Of a stretch of DNA of 64,000 nucleotides, positions 18,751 through 27,746 are shown one piece after another. How positions within the stretch are numbered: the first letter of the stretch is position 1; each line of letters starts with the position of its first letter. The notes beneath the pieces were generated by a model. That model made no database searches. It was not told the origin of the DNA and saw only the letters and a program-made list of their open reading frames with translations. Position numbers and translations under genes: made by a program. Origin of the DNA: Entomomonas sp. E2T0 (GTDB lineage Bacteria; Pseudomonadota; Gammaproteobacteria; Pseudomonadales; Pseudomonadaceae); the NCBI RefSeq assembly GCF_025985425.1, contig NZ_CP094972.1:3213540-3277539 (forward strand), read 5' to 3'.

Positions 18751-20625
18751 ATGAAACATAGTATCGCAACAGTCTCAGTTAGTGGGATGTTACCTGAGAA
18801 GCTAAGAGCAATTAGTGCGGCTGGTTTCGATGCCGTAGAAATTTTTGAAAACGATCTGCTTTATTACGAAGGCTCACCTAAAGATATTAAACACCTTTGC
18901 CAAGACTTGAATTTAGAAATTGCTCTTTTTCAACCCTTTCGCGATTTTGAAGGAGCTCCTCGTGAAAAATTATCACATAACCTTAACCGTGCTGAGAAAA
19001 AATTTGAACTGATGCATGAGCTTGGCGTAAATAAAATGCTGCTATGTAGCAATACCCAAAGCAACTGTATTAAAGATGATAATACGCTAATGGAAGACTT
19101 ACATCTGATTGCAGAAAAAGCTACTCAACATAACATTAAAGTCGGCTATGAAGCTTTAGCATGGGGAACACATGTTAACTCTTATAGACACGCATGGTCA
19201 TTAGTAAAACAAATCAACCACCCTAATTTAGGTATTATTCTGGATAGTTTCCATACTTTATCTATTAAAGATGACCTCACCGAATTAGCTTATATTCCAA
19301 AAGATAAAATATTTTTTGTTCAGTTAGCTGACGCACCATTACTGAAAATGGATGTATTAGAATGGAGTCGTCACTTTAGAAACTTTCCGGGTCAAGGTGA
19401 ATTCAATTTACAATATTTTTTAGCGCCCATTTTAGTAGCTGGCTATGACGGCCCTTTATCTCTAGAAATTTTTAACGATGAATTTCGTGCGGCCCCTACA
19501 GAGCAAACAGCTTTATACGCTAAAAGATCATTATTATATTTAGAAGAACTAACACGTCATCATTTACAATATAATTATATAAAAGTAAATGAACCATTAT
19601 TTTCACCTCCATCAGTCACTCAATATAAAAATGTTGCATTTTTAGAGTTTGCAGTGGATGGACAATCTAACCATGAGTTAAGTAATTGGTTTGAACAACT
19701 AGGCTTTCAAAAAACAGGCCAACACAAATCTAAAGACGTTACCTTGTATCAACAGGGTGAGATTAATTTAGTATTGAATGCAGAGCCTGACTCTTTTGCT
19801 CAAAACTATTATTTATTACACGGCCCCTCATTATGTGCTAGTGCGTTTAAAGTCAGTAATGCTGAGCAAGCATTAAGTAGAGCTAAACAATATGGTTGTC
19901 ATACCTATGAAGGCCGCTTAGGGCCGAAAGAACAATTTATCCCAGCTATATTAGCTCCTGATGGTAGCTTACAATATTTTTTAGATAATGCGGCAGATAT
20001 TCATCAAACCGATTTTAATACTAAACCGTATAATCAACCCTCATATTTAAATAACATTGATCATTTTGCGATTGGTATCCGTGCAGAAACAATGGATATA
20101 TGGACATTACATTTTAAAGCAATCATTGGTTTTGTTACTGAACATGAGCTCACCTTAGCAGACCCTTACGGTTTAATAAAAAGTAAGGTAGCCCATAGCA
20201 TTGACAGCACAGTTAGAATCCCATTAAATATCTCAGAAAATAAACATACCTCAATTGCACGCTCAGTATCAGCCTATCAAGGTTCAGGATTGCAACATGT
20301 CGCCTTTTCCACCCATGACATTTTTAATACCGCAGAAAAACTACAACAAAATGGTCTAAAATTACTAAAAATACCAGATAACTATTATGATGATTTAGCT
20401 ACTAAATTCGATTTAAGCCCCGAGTTTATCGGCAGGTTACAACAATTTAATATTTTATACGATGAAGATAATCAAGGTGGTAGCTTATTACATATCTACT
20501 CAGAAGTGTTTGAAAAGCGCTTTTTCTTTGAGGTCTTACAACGCTTTAATGGATATGATCAGTATGGCGCAAATAATACCCCTGTCAGAATTGCTGCACA
20601 AAGTCGTATTTGCAAAATAAAGTAA
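18751..20625 (+). CDS. quiC: 3-dehydroshikimate dehydratase, two-domain QuiC type
   Basis: 624 aa, the size of the fused Pseudomonas/Corynebacterium QuiC1/QsuB enzymes. Residues about 1-280 form a metal-dependent TIM barrel (VSGMLPEKLRAISAAGFDAV, GYEALAWGTHVNSY, GIILDSFHTLS, SLEIFNDEF). Residues about 290-620 form two vicinal-oxygen-chelate modules resembling 4-hydroxyphenylpyruvate dioxygenase (YLNNIDHFAIGI, GLQHVAFSTHDIF, LLHIYSEVFEKRFFFEVLQR). The first domain dehydrates dehydroshikimate to protocatechuate, linking this operon to the 4,5-cleavage operon. AAAGGA precedes the start. I see no clear terminator after it. Confidence 0.92.
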   Translation: MKHSIATVSVSGMLPEKLRAISAAGFDAVEIFENDLLYYEGSPKDIKHLCQDLNLEIALFQPFRDFEGAPREKLSHNLNRAEKKFELMHELGVNKMLLCSNTQSNCIKDDNTLMEDLHLIAEKATQHNIKVGYEALAWGTHVNSYRHAWSLVKQINHPNLGIILDSFHTLSIKDDLTELAYIPKDKIFFVQLADAPLLKMDVLEWSRHFRNFPGQGEFNLQYFLAPILVAGYDGPLSLEIFNDEFRAAPTEQTALYAKRSLLYLEELTRHHLQYNYIKVNEPLFSPPSVTQYKNVAFLEFAVDGQSNHELSNWFEQLGFQKTGQHKSKDVTLYQQGEINLVLNAEPDSFAQNYYLLHGPSLCASAFKVSNAEQALSRAKQYGCHTYEGRLGPKEQFIPAILAPDGSLQYFLDNAADIHQTDFNTKPYNQPSYLNNIDHFAIGIRAETMDIWTLHFKAIIGFVTEHELTLADPYGLIKSKVAHSIDSTVRIPLNISENKHTSIARSVSAYQGSGLQHVAFSTHDIFNTAEKLQQNGLKLLKIPDNYYDDLATKFDLSPEFIGRLQQFNILYDEDNQGGSLLHIYSEVFEKRFFFEVLQRFNGYDQYGANNTPVRIAAQSRICKIK

Positions 20626-20777
20626 AATATATCCCTATTTTTATTTGCTGTAAGCTAAATCAAACATTATAGTTTTCAATTAGCATTGACAGACTCTAAC
20701 CATTAAATCTCTCTTGAGATTAAAAATTGTCATCTAGTACGAACGCTCTATTACATAGCTAATTACTTTGGTCTGAT

Positions 20778-20794
20778 ATTAGGATTATCCTAAT
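20778..20794. repeat. 17-bp palindrome between convergent genes
   Basis: ATTAGGATTATCCTAAT is a perfect 8+1+8 inverted repeat between quiC and the broken secreted-protein gene. It could be an operator or a weak hairpin; no T-run follows. Confidence 0.35.
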
Positions 20795-20823
20795 CATAAC
20801 TTTAAGTAAAATAGTAGTATGTT

Positions 20824-21443
20824 TCATATTTTCTTTTCTACTAAGGTAAACTCTGTACGATCTGTTACTTTCTGTAAAGGAAACACAAAAACAAAACTAC
20901 CTACCCCAATTTCAGAATAACGTATAATGAAAAAATATTTGATCTTTTGTAAAGAGTCTATATCAAATATATATGATTCTTTTATAGTATGGCTATCAGT
21001 TGCTTTGTCAAGTAGCTCATTTCCCCACTCTCTTAACATATAATCGTGTAAAACCGATAACTGTTGTTTATTAAGTTTTGTTAAATCAACTTTAATTATT
21101 TTAAAACCCTTATTTAACTCATAATAACAAAGATCAGCACTCCCTGTTATATTCAAACTCAAACTTGTTCTTGATGCTTTATCCACCTATATTAACTCAA
21201 TAGGGTATCTATTCCCACGAATCAAACCTACATGCCAAACTTGGTTATTTAATTTTTACACTTTAAAAAAGGGGTTCCCAAAGGCGCAGAAGTTAATAGC
21301 TCTTTAGTAGCTATTGCCAACCCTACTGGTTTAAAAAATGGAATAATACGGTAAGTACCTATCATATCTTCACATTCCTGAGCATTAGCCAAATGTAAAC
21401 TAACAAAAAAGATAGTTACAACTAATAACATTAATCTTTTCAT
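20824..21443 (-). pseudogene. Broken gene for a small secreted protein at the end of the vgrG island
   Basis: The 5' part (21443-21249) encodes a signal peptide, MKRLMLLVVTIFFVSLHLANA, then QECEDMIGTYRII and ends at TAA in a run of A. Reading on in a shifted frame gives plausible protein (LNNQVWHVGLIRGNRYPIEL) up to a TAG. After the TAG the same frame continues for 119 codons (DKASRTSLSLNITGSADLCY onwards) to the stop at 20824. The simplest reading is one secreted protein of roughly 200 residues broken by an A-tract frameshift and a nonsense codon. As the last gene of the island it could have been an effector or immunity gene. A GTG start for the 3' piece alone (21186) lacks a ribosome binding site. 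Confidence 0.6.
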
Positions 21444-21560
21444 TTTCCTATGCCGCTGACTAATATCGGGGTAAGGGAGGTAAATAATAAAATACCAATG
21501 AGTCTCTTTAATATTTTCACTATTTTTTCACTAACTTTATTGGTCTCAATTTTCTTTAGA

Positions 21561-22250
21561 TTATTTTAAAAGCTCTTTTAACTCATTTTCAGGCAAATTC
21601 ATCTTTTTTATATCTTCGGGTAACAGTTTAAAATCCTTTTTCAATTCAAAACGTGCTTCCATAAATGCTGCTTTCACCTCTTTTGAAAGAGGATCTCGTT
21701 TATATTTTTGTATGCTAGGTTCATAGAATTCAAATAATTTTTCTTTATATACTAATTGATCATTGGGATCAGAGATTTTATTTTCTTCAAAAAAATCTTT
21801 TAATGGTATAGTCATATGACTTTTAACACCTATTTTTTTAGGTATATCTGTATCAAAACCATAATATTCAATGTATATACTATTATCTTTTTCATAAACA
21901 TATAAATGATTTATACGTCCCTTTGAGCCATTAAACCTTGCCATAATATTATCAAATTCAAGTATAGCTACTTGGTTGTCATAAGAAAAATAAATTTTGT
22001 ATCGATCTACTTGATCATTTGTAAATGAGAATAGTTTATCATTATATAGCAATGTTTGCGTTCTTGAACCTGTGTAAGATGGAGTATTGGCATTAAAGCG
22101 ATAATTAATTGATTGAACATTAATGATCATATTATTTAAAATCTGTTTATTACCATAAACTTTAAACTCTGGTTCTGACATCTCATGACACCCATATAAC
22201 GAAATAATGAATATTAATAATAATAGTTTAATTGGTCTTTCTATGATCAT
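21561..22250 (-). CDS. Lipoprotein of the vgrG island, possible immunity protein
   Basis: 229 aa from the ATG at 22250, chosen because AAGGAG lies just upstream inside the end of the preceding gene and because it gives a clean signal: MIIERPIKLLLLIFIISLYG followed by the lipidated Cys (lipobox LYGC). The rest is soluble and charged, ending KMNLPENELKELLK. It overlaps the 3' end of the putative effector at 22228, so expression is coupled. A periplasm-facing lipoprotein directly downstream of a candidate effector fits an immunity role, but I recognise no family. Confidence 0.6.
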   Translation of the reverse strand: MIIERPIKLLLLIFIISLYGCHEMSEPEFKVYGNKQILNNMIINVQSINYRFNANTPSYTGSRTQTLLYNDKLFSFTNDQVDRYKIYFSYDNQVAILEFDNIMARFNGSKGRINHLYVYEKDNSIYIEYYGFDTDIPKKIGVKSHMTIPLKDFFEENKISDPNDQLVYKEKLFEFYEPSIQKYKRDPLSKEVKAAFMEARFELKKDFKLLPEDIKKMNLPENELKELLK

Positions 22251-23124
22251 TAAAAACTCCTTGGTGAGTTTGTCCCTCATAGTTTCCATTTTGAAAATAC
22301 TTCAGCACATTAGCAGGTGGATATGACTTAAGTTCTTCATCTGTTAATTGATTTACACTGTTAGTCAGTGATCCAAAAATATAAGTTGATTTCACCCCTT
22401 CTCCTGAGTTACCTCCAACCATATACGTTGGCCCCATTAGATCCCATGTAGTTTGTGCTGTCTTCCTGACAATATTAGGAAAGAAACCATCCGCAGCTGA
22501 TCGGGCAACAGTAGTAACTCTATAATTAGGATAAAATGATGGGAAGGCGGATGTACTTTGTCCCCAAACTGTTACTCCAGAAAAGTTGGATAGCTTGGAT
22601 AAGCTATGGGCAAATCCCTCTGGATTATGTCCTGTATTACAACCATAAAATACACAAATAGCGCCTTGTTCTTTCCAGTTAAAATCTATAGCATCCCAAC
22701 CTCCTGTAATAGCCATTTGAACAGGCCAACCTGTAACAGGCGGAATATTAGCGGTATGATATGAGATAGGACCATCTCCTGCTGCATGAGAGAAAACACC
22801 TATTTCTCTGGTTTTAATTTTATCTTTTCCACCATACTTACTTGTCCAGTTATTAATAATAGGACCTATTTCATGAATAGCTTGTATGGGAGGATTATGA
22901 ACTTTATGTATTTTTTCATTGTACCAAGATGATTTTTTTATATTTTCCATTCGTGTTTGAGCTGCTTCTGAGAATAAAGTTCTACCATCATATCCCCCAT
23001 TTTTATCCTCCTCATCTATCCAGAATAAAAGAATAAGCTCTTTAGGCCGACTAATTTTTTGCTTTACTATATTCTTTTCTGTTGAGCTGGTTTTACCCAT
23101 TGTCTCTTCATTAGAACTAGACAT
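22228..23124 (-). CDS. Candidate T6SS effector with caspase-like His/Cys arrangement
   Basis: 298 aa, no signal peptide. After a charged leader (1-27), alternating strands occur: ELILLFWIDEED (29-40), then REIGVFSHAAGDGP with His113 at a strand end, then GAICVFYGCNTG with Cys162 at the next strand end. Strand-SH(A/G)-G followed by strand-xGC is the layout of the caspase-like (clan CD/CHAT/gingipain type) His-Cys dyad. The C-terminal third is Gly/Ser/Asn-rich (PTYMVGGNSGEGVKSTYIFG). It lies in the vgrG operon, followed by an overlapping lipoprotein gene. A secreted cysteine peptidase effector is an inference from motifs and context. Confidence 0.5.
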   Translation of the reverse strand: MSSSNEETMGKTSSTEKNIVKQKISRPKELILLFWIDEEDKNGGYDGRTLFSEAAQTRMENIKKSSWYNEKIHKVHNPPIQAIHEIGPIINNWTSKYGGKDKIKTREIGVFSHAAGDGPISYHTANIPPVTGWPVQMAITGGWDAIDFNWKEQGAICVFYGCNTGHNPEGFAHSLSKLSNFSGVTVWGQSTSAFPSFYPNYRVTTVARSAADGFFPNIVRKTAQTTWDLMGPTYMVGGNSGEGVKSTYIFGSLTNSVNQLTDEELKSYPPANVLKYFQNGNYEGQTHQGVFNDHRKTN

Positions 23125-23170
23125 TGTAAAATCTCCCTAGCAAATTTTCCTATCCACTATCATTACATTA

Positions 23171-23650
23171 TTATCCTAAGTTATTAAACATAACTATTTG
23201 ATAAAAATCCGTAGGATAGTCATTATTTGTTTGCTGTTCTGGCTTAACTTTAAAAATAACACTCACCTTATTATTAAGCTGCCATTGATAAGCATAACTA
23301 TCATTCAGTGCATTTTCTGTATAACTAAAGTTTAATTGCAACATCTGTAAAAAAATATCCTCAGAGAAATTTGTCAACAATTCTTTATCTAAAAAAATCT
23401 GTGCTGTATTCCAGTTCTGTTTTGTATCTTTTTCAAAAACCAGTGAAAATAAGTCTTTATAATTGAACTCATGAACAACTCCTATTTTTCCTGTTTTAGG
23501 GGCATTAGCCATATACTTACCTAAAAATTTAATTTGACTCTGTAAAGTACTTTCGCCTGCTAATATTAGGATAGTGGCTTTAATCATATTAATTAAATAG
23601 CTCTTGTCTTGCTCAGATAGCTCTTTTATTTCAAGTTCATTTGTAGTCAT
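23171..23650 (-). CDS. Hypothetical 159-aa protein of the vgrG island
   Basis: Soluble, no signal peptide, acidic N-terminus (MTTNELEIKELSEQDKSYLI) and a C-terminal half rich in beta-forming residues (YAYQWQLNNKVSVIFKVKPE). It lies 32 bp downstream of the lipase-like gene and before the His/Cys protein. The position and size suit a loading adaptor/chaperone or a cytoplasmic immunity protein. No family recognised. Confidence 0.55.
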   Translation of the reverse strand: MTTNELEIKELSEQDKSYLINMIKATILILAGESTLQSQIKFLGKYMANAPKTGKIGVVHEFNYKDLFSLVFEKDTKQNWNTAQIFLDKELLTNFSEDIFLQMLQLNFSYTENALNDSYAYQWQLNNKVSVIFKVKPEQQTNNDYPTDFYQIVMFNNLG

Positions 23651-23682
23651 AGCTCTATACCATTTCTATTTATACAGTACAT

Positions 23683-24612
23683 TTATTTCTTTAACCATTC
23701 TCTTAATGCTATTGAAACATGATCATAAGGTGAAAGTTTAATAGGAGTTTCTTCTATAACTGTGTATTGATCTTCCTTAGCATTACACTGTGGAGCTATT
23801 ATCTTTAGTTTTTCCTTGTCATAAATTCCATGCCATGCATAATCATGTGCATACTCACTGATATAGGAAAAATCAGGAAATGATTGTGAATCATCTCTGC
23901 CATGCTTTATAACTGGACTCCCCATTGGTTCATAACTTTGAAAGCTAAGGCTCCAACCATATCCAGGAATCCATCTCTCTCCCACTTTAGCAACTGCATT
24001 CCCAAAACTGGAACCTATTTCTAGTATATTATGCCAAGACTTTCTAACCTTAATTTTTGTAGGAAAACTATTAATTACATCAGCAACAATTTTTACTCCA
24101 TCACCGACACCTACAGGGTCTATAGTAATTAAAAAGTCTACTGTATACTTTTTTTTATTAACCAAATAATTACAAAAATGTGCACCATTCCAACCACCCA
24201 AACTATGTCCTATAATCACTATTTTTAAGTGCTTTTTATCCTTACAGGCAAGATATTTCTCAACTAAAGAATTTTGTTGTTTTTCCTTATAAACTTCATA
24301 GTATCCAAGATATATACCTTCATATCGGCTCTTATCTAACTTATTTGCCTCTAAAGAAGCCTCAAATTTTTCTTTAACATATCTAATATTATGATATGGG
24401 CCAATTTCTTTCCACTCTACTTTTCTAAGTATTGGAATATATGCAGGTCCATACCATGCTCTTTTATCTGCTGCTCCGCCAATATAAAAAACTACAACTT
24501 GTGTCTTATTAGAAATTTCTACCTCTTGAGTTGTCTTAGGTTTTCTCTCAGTTTTACCAGAACTGATTTCCTTATTATCCTTACTGTTCTTATTCTCGTT
24601 TCCCCCAGCCAT
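23683..24612 (-). CDS. Lipase-like alpha/beta hydrolase, candidate T6SS phospholipase effector
   Basis: 309 aa, no signal peptide. A Lys/Ser/Asn-rich leader (1-35) precedes the first strand VVVFYIGGAADKRAW. The nucleophile elbow is IVIIGHSLGGWNGAH with Ser137. Asp165 in FLITIDPVGVGDG and a His in the AHDYAWHGIYDK segment (256 or 261) can complete the triad. GxSxG hydrolases encoded directly behind vgrG are typically Tle phospholipase effectors, though I cannot assign a Tle class. Its ATG overlaps the vgrG stop (TAATG), so translation is coupled. Its immunity partner may be one of the next two small genes. Confidence 0.7.
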   Translation of the reverse strand: MAGGNENKNSKDNKEISSGKTERKPKTTQEVEISNKTQVVVFYIGGAADKRAWYGPAYIPILRKVEWKEIGPYHNIRYVKEKFEASLEANKLDKSRYEGIYLGYYEVYKEKQQNSLVEKYLACKDKKHLKIVIIGHSLGGWNGAHFCNYLVNKKKYTVDFLITIDPVGVGDGVKIVADVINSFPTKIKVRKSWHNILEIGSSFGNAVAKVGERWIPGYGWSLSFQSYEPMGSPVIKHGRDDSQSFPDFSYISEYAHDYAWHGIYDKEKLKIIAPQCNAKEDQYTVIEETPIKLSPYDHVSIALREWLKK

Positions 24613-27383
24613 TACATACTCTCCTTTTTAGCCTGTACTTCACCTAATACTAGATGGACTTTAATTTCTTGCTCAATATCGCTATAAAAGGTTTCTGTAT
24701 AACCTTGTTGATCTGTAGTACCTTCTTTGGTTGAACCATCTGGGAATGTAGCAATATAGTCAGTATTTGCATAGGGTACATCATCATCATCTGTAAAATG
24801 GAACCGTACATTTTGCGAGTCACCTATATTTTCTGTGTCTACTAAATCATTATCATTTAAAACTGGCACATAGGTTTCCATCAATAAATGTACATCTATA
24901 TCCTGCGGTTCAACACTAAAGAAACTCTTAGTATACCCTTCTGCATCTGTTACTCCTTTTACTGTATTACCATCAGGTAAATAAGCTATATAACTAGTAT
25001 TGGCATAAGGAATTTGATTATCATTGGTAAAATGAAACCGTAAATTATAGCTATCATGCATAACTGGCTTAGAAGTAACCCCTGCCACAGCCATAAACTT
25101 ACTTAATGGCATTAAAGGCTCAGCAGGAGTACCTTCCATTGGAGCACCACCTGTAAAGACAGGCATGGTCATCCATATTCCAGCAGGGTTCAATACAATA
25201 TGTTGCCCCCCTGCTTTTAAGGTTAAACTTAATCCTCCATCTATTACTGTTTGTAAGCCACTCTTTAAGTGAATCTCCATGCCTGCTTCTGTGGTTTTTA
25301 TTGTTCCAATGGTTTCATGCTCACTCATTCCCACAGTTTTATAATCATTCATCATGATCTGTGTTTTACGATCTAATTGAGTTAAATGATGCTCTTCACT
25401 TTCATTTTTGGTATAGCGATTCTTGACTATAGTTTCACTATGTTCGTTTTGTACCTGTAGGTGGCTGTTGTTGTTAACTTGTACTGTGTGGTTGTTTTTG
25501 GTGAGCTGGTCAAAATCTTTTTGGCTTTGCACAAAGATTTGTTCTTGGCCTGCTTTGTCTTCTATTCGCAGTTCATTAGAACCTACACCACCTTTTGAGC
25601 TAGACGTTTTAAATACACTTCTAGTTTTATTAGCAGGCAAATCATAAGGAACTTTGTTGACTCCGTTGTGAATTGCTCCTGTTACTACTGGATTATCTGG
25701 ATCTCCTTCGAGGAAATCTATTTTTACTTCCATACCTACTCTAGGTATAACTACAGTACCATAACCATCATGAGCCCAGTTGCTAACTACTCTGATCCAA
25801 TGGGAACTATTTTCGTCCATAGTACCTTCACGATCCCAATGGAATTGAACTTTGATTCGTCCATATTCATCACAGTAAATTTCTTCGCCTGCTGCGCCTG
25901 TTACAATAGCTGTTTGGGTTCCTAATACTCTTGACTTAAGGTGTCTTCTAGCAGGTCTATAAGATACTTCTTGTGGTATAGCATTAAAGACGTTGAAGTA
26001 GCCTTGTTGTTGATTTTGAACAGGAAATTCTAGTTCTGTGTCTATATCTAAGTATTTATGTAGTTGGCTAGGCAGTGTAGTACTAGCAGCACTACCTGCT
26101 CCTGCAAAGGCTTCTAGCACTTGAGGCTGGTAGCCTTTATGTTTAATTTGGGTAATCAACCAAGGTTTTTCAGCATCCATTGTATCTAAACTTGGATGGT
26201 CTTCTATCGTAATGTAGTAACCACTATGGAATGTCGGTATATCTGAATACCCCTCACCTATTAAATGATCAGTTCGAAGACGTTCTATTTCTATTTTAGC
26301 TAGTTGGTCATTTCTAGCTTTATTCATACCTGTAGATGGGTAATCATAACTTTCAAGGTTAGGCTCAATAGCTTGATTACCTTTTTGACTTTGCTTACCT
26401 TCACTAGTCCCTTCTGGTATTTTCATATTAGTGAAGTTATAGTCTCGCCATGCTACTGCTTGAGTTCTAGAAGCTAAAGATACATCAAAATATTTAAGGG
26501 CTTGGCTATCTGCTACCATACCTGTGTCATTCATAAACTTAACTGCTTCTGCTACACTAGGAAAGAAAGGCATAGCATCAGTAAAGATCATTTTATGATT
26601 ACTTGAAGTATGTTGAAAATGATAAGCTATCCCCTCCTCTTGACAAAGGCGCGACACAAAATGGTAATCAGACTCATCATATTGAACACAGAACTCTCTG
26701 ATTGGATAGGTTTCTTTTAATTTAAACTCAAAACCTGATTCGGCTCCCTCTTGCATACCATGTTCATTGAGAATAGTAGTGATAATTTCTGGTACTGTTT
26801 TGGCTAGGAATTTTCTTTGGTTCACGCGCTTCATTAGATGGGTAAAACGAGGAGTAATGACAATAGAAAAAATGCCATAGTGTTGGCTAATAGGGCCCCG
26901 CTTAACCGCTTGAACTAGACCATGCACACCATTACCAGATTTGCCTTCTGGGGTAAATCCTATAAAGACTGATTTGCTGAGCAGTTGGGTGATATCAAAG
27001 CGTATATGTTTGTTGATTAAGGTTATTTCAAAGGCATAAGGCGTAGAAATTCCTTCTACTCCTGTGAAGGTTAATATTTGTAGCTTATCCAAAGCTGATT
27101 GGACTGTATCTTCGTCGCCATTATCACCTAATGATGCTTTTAACTTATTGGCTGCTGCTAATGCTGAAAATGGATCTAATGATTTACTACCACCTGAAAA
27201 ACTAGAAAACTTATTACCTATAGCTGCTAAAGCTTCTCCAAAACCTGCTGTATTGCTTGAAGATACAGTACTTTGTGCTAAAGGAGATGAAGTAGATGAT
27301 GGTGTGTTATTTGTTGTTGAGTTGGGTGAGCTTGCTTCATCCCAAAACAGCTGAAAATGTGTATCAGATGCACTAAAAAACAT
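24612..27383 (-). CDS. vgrG: Type VI secretion spike protein VgrG with repeated C-terminal extension
   Basis: 923 aa. After a low-complexity Ser/Asn-rich insert (about 15-75), the gp27-like core starts at LQILTFTGVEGISTPYAFEI. The gp5-like OB domain follows (VTGAAGEEIYCDEYGRIKVQ, HWIRVVSNWAHDGYG, VGMEVKIDFLEGDPD, then TGAIHNGVNK), then the needle with periodic residues. The last about 130 residues hold two similar beta-rich repeats (NLRFHFTNDNQIPYANTSYI and NVRFHFTDDDDVPYANTDYI, each followed by LPDG/FPDG and a VTDxxGY-like turn). These may dock the cargo encoded downstream. AAGGAG precedes the ATG. No other T6SS structural gene is in the window. Confidence 0.92.
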   Translation of the reverse strand: MFFSASDTHFQLFWDEASSPNSTTNNTPSSTSSPLAQSTVSSSNTAGFGEALAAIGNKFSSFSGGSKSLDPFSALAAANKLKASLGDNGDEDTVQSALDKLQILTFTGVEGISTPYAFEITLINKHIRFDITQLLSKSVFIGFTPEGKSGNGVHGLVQAVKRGPISQHYGIFSIVITPRFTHLMKRVNQRKFLAKTVPEIITTILNEHGMQEGAESGFEFKLKETYPIREFCVQYDESDYHFVSRLCQEEGIAYHFQHTSSNHKMIFTDAMPFFPSVAEAVKFMNDTGMVADSQALKYFDVSLASRTQAVAWRDYNFTNMKIPEGTSEGKQSQKGNQAIEPNLESYDYPSTGMNKARNDQLAKIEIERLRTDHLIGEGYSDIPTFHSGYYITIEDHPSLDTMDAEKPWLITQIKHKGYQPQVLEAFAGAGSAASTTLPSQLHKYLDIDTELEFPVQNQQQGYFNVFNAIPQEVSYRPARRHLKSRVLGTQTAIVTGAAGEEIYCDEYGRIKVQFHWDREGTMDENSSHWIRVVSNWAHDGYGTVVIPRVGMEVKIDFLEGDPDNPVVTGAIHNGVNKVPYDLPANKTRSVFKTSSSKGGVGSNELRIEDKAGQEQIFVQSQKDFDQLTKNNHTVQVNNNSHLQVQNEHSETIVKNRYTKNESEEHHLTQLDRKTQIMMNDYKTVGMSEHETIGTIKTTEAGMEIHLKSGLQTVIDGGLSLTLKAGGQHIVLNPAGIWMTMPVFTGGAPMEGTPAEPLMPLSKFMAVAGVTSKPVMHDSYNLRFHFTNDNQIPYANTSYIAYLPDGNTVKGVTDAEGYTKSFFSVEPQDIDVHLLMETYVPVLNDNDLVDTENIGDSQNVRFHFTDDDDVPYANTDYIATFPDGSTKEGTTDQQGYTETFYSDIEQEIKVHLVLGEVQAKKESM

Positions 27384-27746
27384 ACTGCAAACTCCTTTAA
27401 ACAGTAACTTCGATTAAGCCTATTTTTGGTATTAATCTATTGTATATAAATACCCTTAAAATAAACTTAATTATACTTTAAATAATATTTATTAGACATT
27501 AGTATAACAAGCATTACTTCATTACTAAACAAGTAAACCATCTTTTTATATTGATAAATACTTATCAATATATAGATTAATACTCATAATAATTAGCTAA
27601 CCCTTCAACTCTTAAAATATTTTTAATTAGCCAAATAGCTCTTTTTAATTCCTTAATTTACTAAGATTCTTAAATACTAGACTCTCACAACTTAACATAA
27701 TAAAAACAAATAATAACTTGCTGGTCTAAATAGGTGGTTTTAAAAT
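27384..27746. other. AT-rich region upstream of vgrG
   Basis: Very AT-rich; it must contain the promoter of the minus-strand vgrG operon, but I cannot pick -35/-10 boxes with confidence. No gene seen. Confidence 0.4.

Noticed and set aside
20824-21186. Independent GTG-started 120-aa gene
   Set aside because: No ribosome binding site, and the preceding codons in frame are protein-like up to a TAG; better explained as the 3' part of a broken gene.
24612-27383. Specialised VgrG with an enzymatic C-terminal domain
   Set aside because: The extension consists of two non-catalytic-looking beta repeats without conserved active-site residues.
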